Source: Candidatus Bipolaricaulota bacterium (lineage in GTDB: Bacteria > Bipolaricaulota > Bipolaricaulia > UBA7950 > UBA9294). Taken from it: a stretch of DNA of 32,757 nucleotides. Positions within the stretch are counted from its first letter, which is position 1, and every line of letters starts with the position of its first letter. The stretch is taken from contig JAGGSO010000102.1 of assembly GCA_021159055.1 (NCBI GenBank), forward strand, positions 1 through 32,757. Reading direction: 5' to 3'. The notes beneath the pieces are model-generated. The model did no database searches and was not told the DNA's origin. It was given only the letters and a program-made list of their open reading frames with translations. The position numbers and the translations under genes were made by a program. Below, piece by piece: positions 18,102 through 26,592 of the stretch.

Positions 18102-18891
18102 TTCGCTCGTACAACCGCCGCGCAAGGATGAACGCCCCGAACCCGATGATGAGGACCGCGCTTATCACGTGCGCCGCCCGAATCGGCCCGAGCCACAGGC
18201 TGTCCCCGCGGGTGAAGCTGACGATCCCCCGGGCGATCGAGTACAGGATGAAGTACATCGCAGTCAAAAACCCGTCCTTGTACCCCTTCTTTCTGATCCG
18301 CCACAGGTAGGCGAAGATCATGAGGTTCAGGATCATCTCGTAGATCATCGACGGGTGGGTCGCCTGGCCGGGGTAGGCCATCCCGGCCGGGGAGTCGGGC
18401 GGAAAGTGGATTCCCCACGGGAGGGTGGTCGGGGTTCCGTAGGCATCCCCGTTCATCAGGTTTCCGATCCTCCCGATCGCCTGGCCGAGGATCATGGCCG
18501 GGGCGAGGGAATCGGTCAGCGCCCAGAAGTTGATCCGCTTAATCCGGCAGAAGGCGTAGACCGTCGCCGCCCCGGCGATCACCCCGCCGTGGATTGCAAG
18601 CCCGCCTTGCCAGATCTTCACGATGTCCCCGAGGTGGCGGGAGTAGTACCCCCACTGGAACGCGACGTAGTAGATCCGCGCCCCGATGATCGCGATCGGG
18701 ATCGTCCACAGGAGGAGATCGATGAGATCGTCGATCGAAACCGGACGGCGGCTCTCGCCTTCCCCCACGGTGAGCCGCTTGCGTCGCACCTCCCGGGCCG
18801 TGAGGTAAAACCCGAGGCTGATCGCGATCACGTACATCAGCCCGTAGTAGCGAATCGTGAGCGGTCCGAGCTTGATCAGGATCGGATGCAT
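18049..18891 (-). CDS. lgt: Prolipoprotein diacylglyceryl transferase
   Basis: A 280-residue inner-membrane enzyme that transfers diacylglycerol to the lipobox cysteine of prelipoproteins, the first maturation step. About seven hydrophobic segments are visible. The RYYGLMYV region, GGLAIHGGVIAG and the Lgt signature GQAIGRIGNLMNGDAYG are all present. The ATG at 18891 has a GAGGGGGAG Shine-Dalgarno and gives the family N-terminus MHPILIKLG. The last 17 or so residues, which are polar and proline-rich, lie antisense to lptB and are probably a dispensable tail. It is divergent from lnt, separated by 33 bases. Confidence 0.95.
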   Translation of the reverse strand: MHPILIKLGPLTIRYYGLMYVIAISLGFYLTAREVRRKRLTVGEGESRRPVSIDDLIDLLLWTIPIAIIGARIYYVAFQWGYYSRHLGDIVKIWQGGLAIHGGVIAGAATVYAFCRIKRINFWALTDSLAPAMILGQAIGRIGNLMNGDAYGTPTTLPWGIHFPPDSPAGMAYPGQATHPSMIYEMILNLMIFAYLWRIRKKGYKDGFLTAMYFILYSIARGIVSFTRGDSLWLGPIRAAHVISAVLIIGFGAFILARRLYERTTPETPPRDRTSAPADR

Positions 18892-18924
18892 GATCTCCCC
18901 CTCGTCTGCTATCATGCGTAGTAT

Positions 18925-20391
18925 ATGATCGCGAAACCCAAAATGGAAGCCCTACTCGCCTGCGTTGCCGGGATCGGCCTCGCCCTCTCCATGCCCGGCT
19001 TTCCGTTCGGGCCCGTGGTTTTCGTCGCCCTTGTCCCGTTGTTCTTCGGGCTCGGAGGGAGGCGGAGCTTCTGGCGGGGATACCTGGCCGGGGCTGTCTT
19101 CTTCGGGCTCGACCTGCGCTGGGGCCTCACCCTCACCCGATTCAGTCCCCTCGCCGTTCCAGGGATGATCCTCCTTGTCGCCTACCTCGCGCTCTACTTC
19201 GGCCTGTTCAGTTGGGGAACGGAATTCGTCCGCCGTCGGCTCGGGGAGTCCTGGGCGTTCCTCGCGTTCGGACCGCTCCTGTTCACCGGGCTCGAGATCC
19301 TGCGCGCGCACGGCCCGCTCGGATCGTGCTTCTCCGATCTCTATCTCGGACTGTACCGGTTCCCGTCCCTTATCCAGGGGGCGAGCATCGTCGGACCATG
19401 GGGGATCACCGCCGCGATCGTGTTCGTGAACGGGGCGGTCTACCTCGGAATGAAACGGAGAAATGCGGTCTATCTCGCCGCTGCAGCGGGGATGATCGGA
19501 TTGATGGCCGCCGGGCTCCTCCTCCCCACCCCCACCGGGACTCCGATCAAGGCGGCGGTCGTGGCCTCGACCGTCCCTCAGGAGGAGAAGCTCGAGGCCC
19601 GCAACCTCCTTCTGCTCGCTTCGAAGTACGGCTCCCTTGGGCAGGAAGCGGCTGCGCTTCACCCGAATATCATCGTCTACCCTGAGTCGATCCTCCCCGG
19701 GTACATCCTGCAGGATGAGGCCCTGCTCGAACGGTTCTCTTCGCTGGCGAAACAGGGAGGATGCTCGGTCCTGTTGGGAACGGGGGATCTGCGGGCCGGG
19801 AGGATCTACAACAGCGTTGCCTTGATCTCCCCGGACGGGGAGGTCTCAGGGGTGTACGACATGGTTCACCCGGTCCCGTTCGGGGAGTACATCCCTGGTC
19901 GGCGGTTCCTCGAGCGGATCGGGCTCGGGCGGCTCGCTGCCTCCTTCCTCCCGGTTGATCTCACCCCAGGGGAGGGGTTCATCCCGCTCGGAAAAATCGG
20001 GACCCCGATCTGCTTCGAATCGACGTTTCCCGCCCCGGCACGAGGGTTCGTGCGGAACGGGGCCGACCTCCTCGTCACCGTGACGAACGATGCCTGGTTC
20101 TCCGGGAGCTCCGAGCTGCTGGATCACTTCGCGTTTGCGGTCTTCCGCGCGGTGGAGAACCGCCGCTGGGTGATCCAGGCGGCGAACGGCGGGATCTCCG
20201 GGGCGATCGACCCGCGCGGGCGGATCGTGGAGCACACCCGGGATGAACTGGTGTTCGCGGTTAACGCGGAGCGAGAAAGCGGCCGCTCCCCCTACACCGT
20301 GGCGGGGGAACGGCCGCTCTATGCCTGCTTCGGTCTAGTCCTCTTTGTCTCCGGGCTCCTCCGCGTTCACAAATGGAAGCGCGGGAGATGA
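18925..20391 (+). CDS. lnt: Apolipoprotein N-acyltransferase, catalytic Lys replaced by Met
   Basis: A 488-residue inner-membrane enzyme that N-acylates the lipidated cysteine of apolipoproteins, the last maturation step. The first roughly 200 residues contain about six to seven hydrophobic segments. The rest is a nitrilase-like periplasmic domain. By comparison with E. coli Lnt (E267, K335, C387) the expected triad maps to Glu254 (in YPES), residue 313 and Cys363 (in PICFES). Residue 313 is Met, not Lys: the text reads YDMVHPVPFGEYIP where relatives have YDKxHLVPFGEYVP. The codon is ATG at 19861-19863, one base from AAG. Either the base is wrong or activity is impaired or altered. No Shine-Dalgarno is seen; the ATG lies close behind a TATCAT that could be a -10 box. 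Confidence 0.93.
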   Translation: MIAKPKMEALLACVAGIGLALSMPGFPFGPVVFVALVPLFFGLGGRRSFWRGYLAGAVFFGLDLRWGLTLTRFSPLAVPGMILLVAYLALYFGLFSWGTEFVRRRLGESWAFLAFGPLLFTGLEILRAHGPLGSCFSDLYLGLYRFPSLIQGASIVGPWGITAAIVFVNGAVYLGMKRRNAVYLAAAAGMIGLMAAGLLLPTPTGTPIKAAVVASTVPQEEKLEARNLLLLASKYGSLGQEAAALHPNIIVYPESILPGYILQDEALLERFSSLAKQGGCSVLLGTGDLRAGRIYNSVALISPDGEVSGVYDMVHPVPFGEYIPGRRFLERIGLGRLAASFLPVDLTPGEGFIPLGKIGTPICFESTFPAPARGFVRNGADLLVTVTNDAWFSGSSELLDHFAFAVFRAVENRRWVIQAANGGISGAIDPRGRIVEHTRDELVFAVNAERESGRSPYTVAGERPLYACFGLVLFVSGLLRVHKWKRGR

Positions 20392-20422
20392 CCCTGCGGG
20401 GCGAAGGAGGCGCCCCGCAGGG
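20392..20422. terminator. Perfect hairpin between convergent genes, probable bidirectional terminator
   Basis: CCCTGCGGGGCG (20392-20403), a seven-base loop, then CGCCCCGCAGGG (20411-20422): a 12-bp GC-rich perfect stem. It starts at the base after the lnt stop and ends six bases before the end of the convergent lipoprotein gene. No clear T tract follows on either side, so terminator function is inferred from position. Confidence 0.7.
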
Positions 20423-20428
20423 GCCTGC

Positions 20429-21751
20429 TTACCTGCGTGACGCGGGCGACAGGTTGTCCCCGGTCGTCGTCAGCTTGGTCACCGATCCGTCGGCGAACGA
20501 CACGAAGTACAGGTTGAACGAGTTTGTCCCGTCCTTCCGCACGAACGCCATCCCGGAGCCGTCCTCGAGCCAGTACGGGCAGAACTCATCATCACTCGAG
20601 GTGATCGTGCCGGCGGTCACCGGGCTGGCGAGCAGTCCGTTGACGTAGTCCTCCAGCGTCTCGGCGTTCGTCCCATCGGAGTCCATCACGTAGATGTCGA
20701 TGTTCCCACTCTGATCAGTCGAGAACGCGATCTTGCTCCCGTCCGGGGACCAGGCTGGCTTGGAGACCCCGGCGTTCGGCGGCAGGTTGAGTGCAGTCCC
20801 CAGGGTCGCCGGATACCCGGCCGAGGAGACATCGCCGTCGCGCCCGGTCGAGTCGTAGAGCTCGGTTGCAGTGGCGGTCGCGCTATCCCACTTCCAGATC
20901 GAGCTTCCACCGCTTGCGTTCTTATCGGAGACGAAGACGATGTCGTTATCGATCGGCGAGTAGGCCGGGGCGATCGCCCACGACGGGCTCTGGGTCGTCA
21001 GCTTGGCCTGTCCCGTCCCGTCGGCGTTCATCGTCCAGATCTCCCACGTGGTCGCCGATGGGGTCTGCGCGGCGTTCGATGCATACGCGATCTTCGCTCC
21101 GGTGTACGACCAGCTCGGCTCGATCTGCTGCGATGCGGTTTGAGTGGTGAGCTTCGTGTTGCTCAGCCCCGCCACCGTCATCTTCCAGATGTTCCAGGTC
21201 GTCCCGTCCTCAGCGGCGTACGCGATCTTGTCCCGCGTCCCGCGGAGGAGATCGGGGAACAGCTCGTCGTCAGCCGTGTTGAGGACCACGGCCTGGTCGC
21301 TTCCGTCCGCCTTCATCCGGTAGATATCGTAGTCCCCGTCGCGGTTGCTGGCGAAGTTGATCATCGCCGGACCGATCATGACCGCATCTGTAGCCATCCC
21401 GATCCGCCCGTCGTTGTCCGTCACCGTCAGGGTGACGGTGTACGTCCCGGCCGCGGTGTATTCGTGGGTGATCGCGGTCGCGGTCGTCACGTCCGTCCCG
21501 GTGGCGTGGGGGGAACCGTCCCCGAAATCGAGCTCGTAGCTTGTGATCGTCCCGTCCGGATCGTTGGATTGTGAGATGTCGAACGTGATCGTCACCGGCA
21601 CCTCGTGGTCATCCGTCGGTTGGATGACGAGGAGGGCGATCGGGGCCTGGCCGAAGAACCCGCGGCAGGCGGAGATCCCGGCGAGTACCGCGATCACCAT
21701 GACCGCGATGAGCAGGTATTTCCCTCTCTTCTTGCTTCCCGTTGCAGGCAT
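20429..21751 (-). CDS. Lipoprotein with PKD domain and PD40/TolB-like beta-propeller
   Basis: A 440-residue predicted lipoprotein. A basic start (SKKRGK) precedes a hydrophobic segment and the lipobox ISAC with the acceptor Cys29. A PKD domain covers about residues 40-128 (YELDFGDGS and GTYTVTLTVTD). WD40-like PD40 repeats cover about 130-430, seen as repeated INFASNRDGDYDIYRM-like strands ending in the SPDGSKIAFSTD type. This fold is shared with TolB and usually mediates protein-protein contact in the envelope. The Shine-Dalgarno GAAGGAGGT lies six bases before the ATG. It would be a substrate of the neighbouring Lgt and Lnt. A specific partner is not evident. Its PKD unit resembles those in the large protein at 24-26 kb. 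Confidence 0.87.
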   Translation of the reverse strand: MPATGSKKRGKYLLIAVMVIAVLAGISACRGFFGQAPIALLVIQPTDDHEVPVTITFDISQSNDPDGTITSYELDFGDGSPHATGTDVTTATAITHEYTAAGTYTVTLTVTDNDGRIGMATDAVMIGPAMINFASNRDGDYDIYRMKADGSDQAVVLNTADDELFPDLLRGTRDKIAYAAEDGTTWNIWKMTVAGLSNTKLTTQTASQQIEPSWSYTGAKIAYASNAAQTPSATTWEIWTMNADGTGQAKLTTQSPSWAIAPAYSPIDNDIVFVSDKNASGGSSIWKWDSATATATELYDSTGRDGDVSSAGYPATLGTALNLPPNAGVSKPAWSPDGSKIAFSTDQSGNIDIYVMDSDGTNAETLEDYVNGLLASPVTAGTITSSDDEFCPYWLEDGSGMAFVRKDGTNSFNLYFVSFADGSVTKLTTTGDNLSPASRR

Positions 21752-21885
21752 TTAAAACCTCCTTCGCATAAGCGCGCTTTTCAGCATGATCACCTGGCGG
21801 TGAGAGTCTACTCCGATTGACGGACTTTCTCCCAGGGACCGGGGGACGGAAGGAGTGGAGGGTTCGTCACAGCCGGAGGTGACGG

Positions 21886-22512
21886 ATGTCGGGGCGAAAC
21901 TTAGACGGGCATTTGGTGTATATTGGGAGCAAGGAGGAAAATGACGGCGTGTACCACAATACAAGCGAGGTGGATCTATTGCGCGCAGCGTTGGCTGGAG
22001 ATGTGGATGCATGGGGGGAGATCGTCCTCCGGTACAAGGACGCGGTCTTCGGGCTGTGCCTTGGGTTCGTGCGAAACCGGGCCGATGCCGAGGACTTGAC
22101 TCATGACACGTTCATCCGCGCCTACGAGAACCTGCGGCGCTACCGGTTGGACAAGAAGTTCTCCACCTGGCTGTTCACCATCGCGTCCAACCTGAGCCGC
22201 AACCGCCTCCGGCACCGGCGCTACCACCCGGTCGTCTCCCCTCCGGATCAGATGGTGGGCGGGACCGACCCGGCCGCGATCGTGGCGCGGGAGGCACGGC
22301 AGGCGCGGGTGAAGGCGGCCCTTGATTCCCTTCCTCCGGGATATCGGGAGCCGATCGTACTTAGGTATTACAACGAACTTTCGTACAAGGAGATAGCTGA
22401 TGTCCTCTCCATTCCGGAGGGGACGGTTAAGACGCGGATCCACCGCGCCAAGGTGATGCTGAAGGAGCGGATGGAGCGCAGCGGGGTGATGAAAAATGAA
22501 GCCAGAGGATGA
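21886..22512 (+). CDS. ECF-family RNA polymerase sigma factor
   Basis: A 208-residue group 4 (extracytoplasmic function) sigma factor. Region 2 is at about residues 35-105 (ADAEDLTHDTFIRAYENL and the KFSTWLFTIASN segment). Region 4 is at about 140-195 (LDSLPPGYREPIVLRYYNELSYKEIA followed by IPEGTVKTRIHRAK, the helix-turn-helix). The ATG at 21886 has GGAGGTGA close upstream. A GTG at 21949 behind AAGGAGG is an alternative that would remove the non-conserved first 21 residues. A GAAACTT with TATATT 16 bases downstream (21896-21924) could be an autoregulatory promoter if the later start is right. The next gene overlaps by 17 bases and has the layout of a membrane anti-sigma factor, so regulated release of this sigma by an envelope signal is expected. 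Confidence 0.93.
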   Translation: MSGRNLDGHLVYIGSKEENDGVYHNTSEVDLLRAALAGDVDAWGEIVLRYKDAVFGLCLGFVRNRADAEDLTHDTFIRAYENLRRYRLDKKFSTWLFTIASNLSRNRLRHRRYHPVVSPPDQMVGGTDPAAIVAREARQARVKAALDSLPPGYREPIVLRYYNELSYKEIADVLSIPEGTVKTRIHRAKVMLKERMERSGVMKNEARG

Positions 22513-23083
22513 CTTGGATAGGCTGTTGCGGGATACCCTGAACCAGGAGGTCGTGCAGCACGCATACCTGCTCGAGGGGTTGGAGGATCGGATACGGAGC
22601 GAACTCGCCGGCCGTCTGCCTCGGGCCGGCCTCGGGGACCTGTTCCGGCGCCTCCTTGCCCCGACGCGGGGAGCGCGGATCGCCCAACTTGCGGTGGTCG
22701 GTGCGACGGCCGTGGTATTCCTCGTCCTCGGGGTGTTCCTCGCCGAGAAGGTACTCCCGACCGGGGGAGGGAGCTTACGCCACGCCGCGGTCGCCGCTGC
22801 AGGAACAACCGATGAAGATGTGTTGTTCGTGATGCCGGCCCCGGACGCCAAGAGCGTCGCCGTGGTGGGGAACTTCAACAATTGGTCCCCCACTCCGCTC
22901 TCCGATCCGGACGGGGACGGGATCTGGACGGCACGGATCCACCTCTCCCCAGGGAGGTACGAATACGCGTTCGTGGTCGATGGCCACTGGTGGGGACAGG
23001 ACCCGCTCGCCGACGACTACGTGCGTAGCTTCGGCCAATACAACTCCGTGCGCTACGTGGGCCGGGCCGGGGAGGGAGCATGA
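22496..23083 (+). CDS. Probable anti-sigma factor with external CBM48-type domain
   Basis: A 195-residue single-pass membrane protein. Residues 1-60 are a charged, largely helical cytoplasmic part. A hydrophobic segment spans about 62-83. The C-terminal part, about 108-188, is a CBM48/isoamylase N-terminal (AMPK-beta glycogen-binding-like) domain with VAVVGNFNNWSPTPL, WTARIHLSPGRYEYAFVVDG and a final WGQDP, including Trp130, Trp144 and Trp165. The positive-inside rule puts the CBM outside the cytoplasm. No His-Cys zinc anti-sigma motif is present (there are no cysteines at all). The anti-sigma role is inferred from the overlap with the ECF sigma gene and the topology. The CBM could sense or bind an alpha-glucan or cell-surface glycan. 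Alternatively it could be a structural E-set domain that no longer binds sugar. Confidence 0.75.
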   Translation: MKPEDDLDRLLRDTLNQEVVQHAYLLEGLEDRIRSELAGRLPRAGLGDLFRRLLAPTRGARIAQLAVVGATAVVFLVLGVFLAEKVLPTGGGSLRHAAVAAAGTTDEDVLFVMPAPDAKSVAVVGNFNNWSPTPLSDPDGDGIWTARIHLSPGRYEYAFVVDGHWWGQDPLADDYVRSFGQYNSVRYVGRAGEGA

Positions 23084-23796
23084 CCCGTGCGATCGCGCTC
23101 GTACTCGGGATTGCGCTCTTGGCATCCGTGGCCGCGGTTGCAGCCACCGCGCCGGACGCCGTGTATCGCGCCCTCTCCGGGATACCCCTCGTTCATCATG
23201 ATGAGATCGTAAAGGCGTTTGAGATCGGATTTTCCCTCGGGAGGCTCTCTCCGGACCGGATGCTCCCGCTGGTGAACCGGCTCGCGGCCGGAGCCGGGAA
23301 CCCACAGGAGAAAGAGGGGATCCTCCTCGTGATCGCGCAGGCGTTGGAGGACGATCTCCCGGTCGACCTGCTCGTGGACAAGGCGGAGGAGGGGCTCGCC
23401 CGTCGGGTTCCGCTTGCGGTGATCCTGGACGGGTCAGTGGGGCAGTCGCGGATCTTGGGGCTCATCCAGCGCAAGGAGATCTTGGAGGCGGTGCGGGATC
23501 TCCTCTACTCCAAGGGGATATTCTCCGCCTCGGGGAAGGGAAAGGCGGTCGCCACCTATCTCCCGATTGGGAGATTCGACCGAATTGTGACCGAGGTTGC
23601 TGATGTGTTGTGCGATTACATCGAATCGGGCGGGAGCCCGTTCGACGGACACGTGATTTACGGGGATGTTCAGGCCCGGCTTGAGACTCTATCCCAACTG
23701 TGCGAGCCGCCGTTCCTACCTGAGGATGCGGCGCTCGTGTTGGCGAGGATCTCGGCCGGCGATTTGACGAGCGTCATTCTAAAGGTACTAAAATGA
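23080..23796 (+). CDS. Secreted protein of unknown function
   Basis: A 238-residue protein that I do not recognise. A signal peptide is clear (residues 1-22, a long alanine-rich hydrophobic core ending near VAAVAA). The rest is mainly helical and soluble-looking, with one cysteine pair in the C-terminal half (Cys204 and an earlier one near DVLCDYIESG). The ATG overlaps the upstream stop (ATGA), so it is translationally coupled to the ECF sigma/CBM48 pair. The name cannot go beyond the operon context: a periplasmic or surface partner of the signalling system. Confidence 0.72.
   Translation: MTRAIALVLGIALLASVAAVAATAPDAVYRALSGIPLVHHDEIVKAFEIGFSLGRLSPDRMLPLVNRLAAGAGNPQEKEGILLVIAQALEDDLPVDLLVDKAEEGLARRVPLAVILDGSVGQSRILGLIQRKEILEAVRDLLYSKGIFSASGKGKAVATYLPIGRFDRIVTEVADVLCDYIESGGSPFDGHVIYGDVQARLETLSQLCEPPFLPEDAALVLARISAGDLTSVILKVLK
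23764..23791 (+). promoter_or_regulatory. Possible promoter of the PKD surface-protein gene
   Basis: TTGACG (23764-23769), 16 bases, TACTAA (23786-23791), within the end of the upstream gene. An alternative -10 is TAAAAT with a 19-base spacer. A strong Shine-Dalgarno AAGGAGG follows at 23801-23807. Confidence 0.45.
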
Positions 23797-23812
23797 CAAA
23801 AAGGAGGAAACA

Positions 23813-26508
23813 ATGAATAAACGAAGTTTAACGGTACTGGTTCTCCTCGGGCTGATCAGCCTGTTCGGGCTGGTCGCGTTCGGGGACAGCAACGCCCCGG
23901 TCGCCCCGAAGGGGATAATCCCCACCCCGCCGGAGAGCGACGCTCTCCAGGTGCAGATCTGGGTCGACAAGGGGGCGTACGCGGTCGGAGAACCGATCAC
24001 GATTCACTACCGGGTGAACAAGCAAGCGTACGTGTACATCTGGGACATCGAACCGGACGGGACGGCGCATCCCCTGTTCCCCAACACCCGCCCGGGCGGT
24101 GATCAGAACTACGTCGGACCGGGGGAGCACGTCGTTCCCGGCGATTGGAAGGTCGCTCCGCCATTGGGGACGGAGTATCTTCAGATCCTCGCCACCACCA
24201 CCCCGATCGATCTGTTCTCGCTCCGCCGTTGGGGACGGAGTATCTTCAGATCCTCGCCACCACCACCCCGATCGATCTGTTCTCGTTCATGACAAGCGAT
24301 CCCGATCAATTTCGGCAGCAGGTACAGGCGCACGTCCTCGGGATTGTGCCGGTGGAGGAGCGGAGCTGGAACTTCACCAGCTTCGAGATCGTCTCCGGCA
24401 CCCCGCCTGCATACGGGACTCTCGTCATCAACTCGACTCCGAGCTTCGCGTTGGTTTATCTCGATGGCGTATACGTTGGGTACACTCCGCGCACGGTGCA
24501 CGTCCGGCAGGGCTACCACCAGCTCCTGGTGCGCAAGGCCGGGTACAACGATTGGGCGAAGGGGGTGTTCGTGATCGCCGGGTTCACCCGCACGATCAAC
24601 GTGAACCTCACCCCGAGCGCCCCGGCGAACCAGCCCCCGACGGCGGCGTTCACCTTCTCCCCCGCAAACCCGATGGTCGGACAGCAGGTCCTGTTCAACG
24701 GGTCCAGCTCTTCCGATGCTGACGGAAGCGTTGTCTCCTATCGCTGGGACTTCGGGGACGGGACGACGAGCGGACCGTCCGGAGCGAGCTCCGTCTACCA
24801 CGCGTTCGCGGCCGCGGGGACATACACCGTCACCCTCACCGTCACCGACGACGGCGGATTGACCGACTCTACGTCGCAGACGGTCCAGGTCGGGGCCCCG
24901 AACCAGCCGCCGGTCGCCGCGTTCAGCTTCTCCCCGGCGCACCCGATGGCAGGTGACTGGGTGCAGTTCGACGGTTCAGCATCGTTTGACCCCGACGGAA
25001 CGATCACCGCCTACTCCTGGAACTTCGGCGATGGTTCGACCGCGAGCGGGGTCAGTCGCTACCATCAGTTCACGGCACCGGGGACGTACACCGTCACCCT
25101 CACCGTCACCGACAACGGCGGGTTGACCAACTCCACCACGCAGACGGTGCAGGTCGGTAGTCCAAACCAGCCGCCGGTCGCCGCGTTCAGCTTCTCCCCG
25201 ACGCATCCGGGGGTCGGCCAGTGGGTGCAGTTCGATGGATCGGCGTCGTTCGATCCTGACGGCTCTATCACCGCCTACTCCTGGAACTTCGGCGACGGTT
25301 CGACCGCGAGCGGGGTCAGTCGCTACCACCAGTTCACGGCGCCGGGGACGTACACCGTCACCCTCACCGTCACCGACGACGGTGGGTTGACCAACTCCAT
25401 CACGCAGACGGTGCAGGTCACCGCCCCGAACCAGGCCCCGACGGCGGCGTTCAACTACTCCCCGACCAACCCCGGAGTGGGGGCGTGGGTGCGATTCGAT
25501 GCATCCAGTTCCGCCGATCCGGATGGGTCGATAACGGCCTATTCCTGGAACTTCGGCGACGGGAACACCTCGACCACCGGTCCGGTCGTCTACCACCAGT
25601 TCACGGCGCCGGGGACGTACACCGTCACCCTGACCGTGACCGATGACGGTGGACTGACGAACTCCGTCTCCCACACCGTGCAGGTCGGGCCGACGAACCA
25701 GCCGCCGGTCGCTGCGTTCAACTATAGCCCGCCTGCCCCGAATGTGGGTGAGGCGATCACCCTGAATGCCGCGGCATCCTACGACCCGGACGGATCGATC
25801 ACCGCCTATCGCTGGGACCTCGACGGCGACGGGGTCGACGATACGACAGGGCAGATCATCTCCGTCCGCTACTACAACCCCGGGGTGCACCAGGTGCGGC
25901 TCACCGTGATCGACAATCAGGGGCTGTCCGCCTCCACCACCCAGGGAATCATGGTCGGTGCCGGTGGCGGGGTCCCGGGACCCGGACCGGCGATGGACGG
26001 AACCCCTGGGATCTTCGTATGGGGTACCGACACCTGGCACGTGACGGTTAACGCCGGGACCGGCTGGACCAGCCCGCACGCTTACCGACTCGAGCTCCGC
26101 ACCGACGGATCGTTCACCAACGTCAACCGCTCAGAGAGCGGCGGGGTCGCCCCAATGGGGGTCATCCCGTCCCCGTCCGACAGCGGCAAGACCCTCGTCT
26201 TCGACGGGAGCCTGCAGCAGGGGCGCGTCGACTACACGTTCAAGGTCTCCGGATCGAAGAGCATCTACATGAGCCTGAAGCTGGACGTGGACGGCAACGG
26301 TACCCTGGATGAATCACCCGGGTTCATCCACCTGCGGGACCTGATGGTTAACCCGCCGACCGCTCCGTTCGTCGTCGGACTCCCCCAGGGGAGTTCCGGG
26401 CCGCTCGTCCCGAGCGTGAACTTCCGGATCGGGCGGGCGCTTCAGTACACGAGCACGGTCCGGTTCGTCATCTACATAACCGACATCGAGACCCTGGAAG
26501 GGATCTAA
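23813..26508 (+). CDS. DUF4384/PEGA/PKD-repeat surface protein, frame broken by a 65-bp tandem duplication
   Basis: A large exported protein, 876 residues if one copy of the 65-bp duplication at 24155-24284 is removed. As written, the frame shifts there: the first part ends after about 137 correct residues and the rest is in another frame. Signal peptide at residues 1-24. DUF4384-like domain at about 38-150 (VQIWVDKGAYAVGEPI and HPLFPN). PEGA domain at about 180-245 (PSFALVYLDGVYVGYTP). Five PKD domains at about 251-693. A C-terminal domain of about 180 residues contains an EF-hand-like DVDGNGTLDE loop. PKD and PEGA modules are common in cell-surface adhesion or scaffold proteins. It is in the ECF sigma operon and is the likely output or target. 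The ATG has AAGGAGG five bases upstream. A rho-independent terminator follows at 26523. Confidence 0.9.
24155..24284. repeat. 65-bp tandem direct duplication inside the PKD protein gene
   Basis: Copy 1 is 24155-24219 and copy 2 is 24220-24284, adjacent. They differ only at 24163 (a) versus 24228 (g), a synonymous CCA/CCG proline difference. The unit covers the APPLGTEYLQILATTTPIDL block. 65 is not a multiple of three, so the frame is broken. Deleting one copy restores it. Confidence 0.95.
24628..25956 (+). repeat. Tandem PKD-encoding repeats, five units
   Basis: Units start near 24628, 24901, 25165, 25429 and 25696, with lengths 273, 264, 264, 267 and about 260 bases. The second and third are close to identical at DNA level, for example the shared CCGGGGACGTACACCGTCAC block. 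Each encodes a PKD domain with the FGDG and GTYTVTLTVTD hallmarks. Such units can change number by recombination or be miscollapsed in assembly. Confidence 0.92.
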
Positions 26509-26522
26509 CCGGAATCGTCAGG

Positions 26523-26555
26523 GCGGGGCCGTATACGCGGCCCCGCTTTTTATTT
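26523..26555 (+). terminator. Rho-independent terminator after the ECF/PKD operon
   Basis: GCGGGGCCG (26523-26531), a six-base loop, CGGCCCCGC (26538-26546), then a T-rich tail CTTTTTATTT. The stem is nine perfect GC-rich pairs. It starts 15 bases after the PKD gene stop. Confidence 0.95.
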
Positions 26556-26583
26556 GCCCCTCCGGTCGGGCCGGGTGTAAGAT
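26554..26583 (+). promoter_or_regulatory. Possible promoter of the nuclease-like gene and mraY
   Basis: TTGCCC (26554-26559), 18 bases, TAAGAT (26578-26583). The start point would fall near 26590, within a few bases of the ATG at 26593, so the mRNA would be leaderless or nearly so. Confidence 0.5.
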
Positions 26584-26592
26584 AGCCTCACC

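Noticed and set aside
24628-25956. CRISPR-like repeat array
   Set aside because: The repeats are 264-273 bases, in frame, and encode PKD domains.
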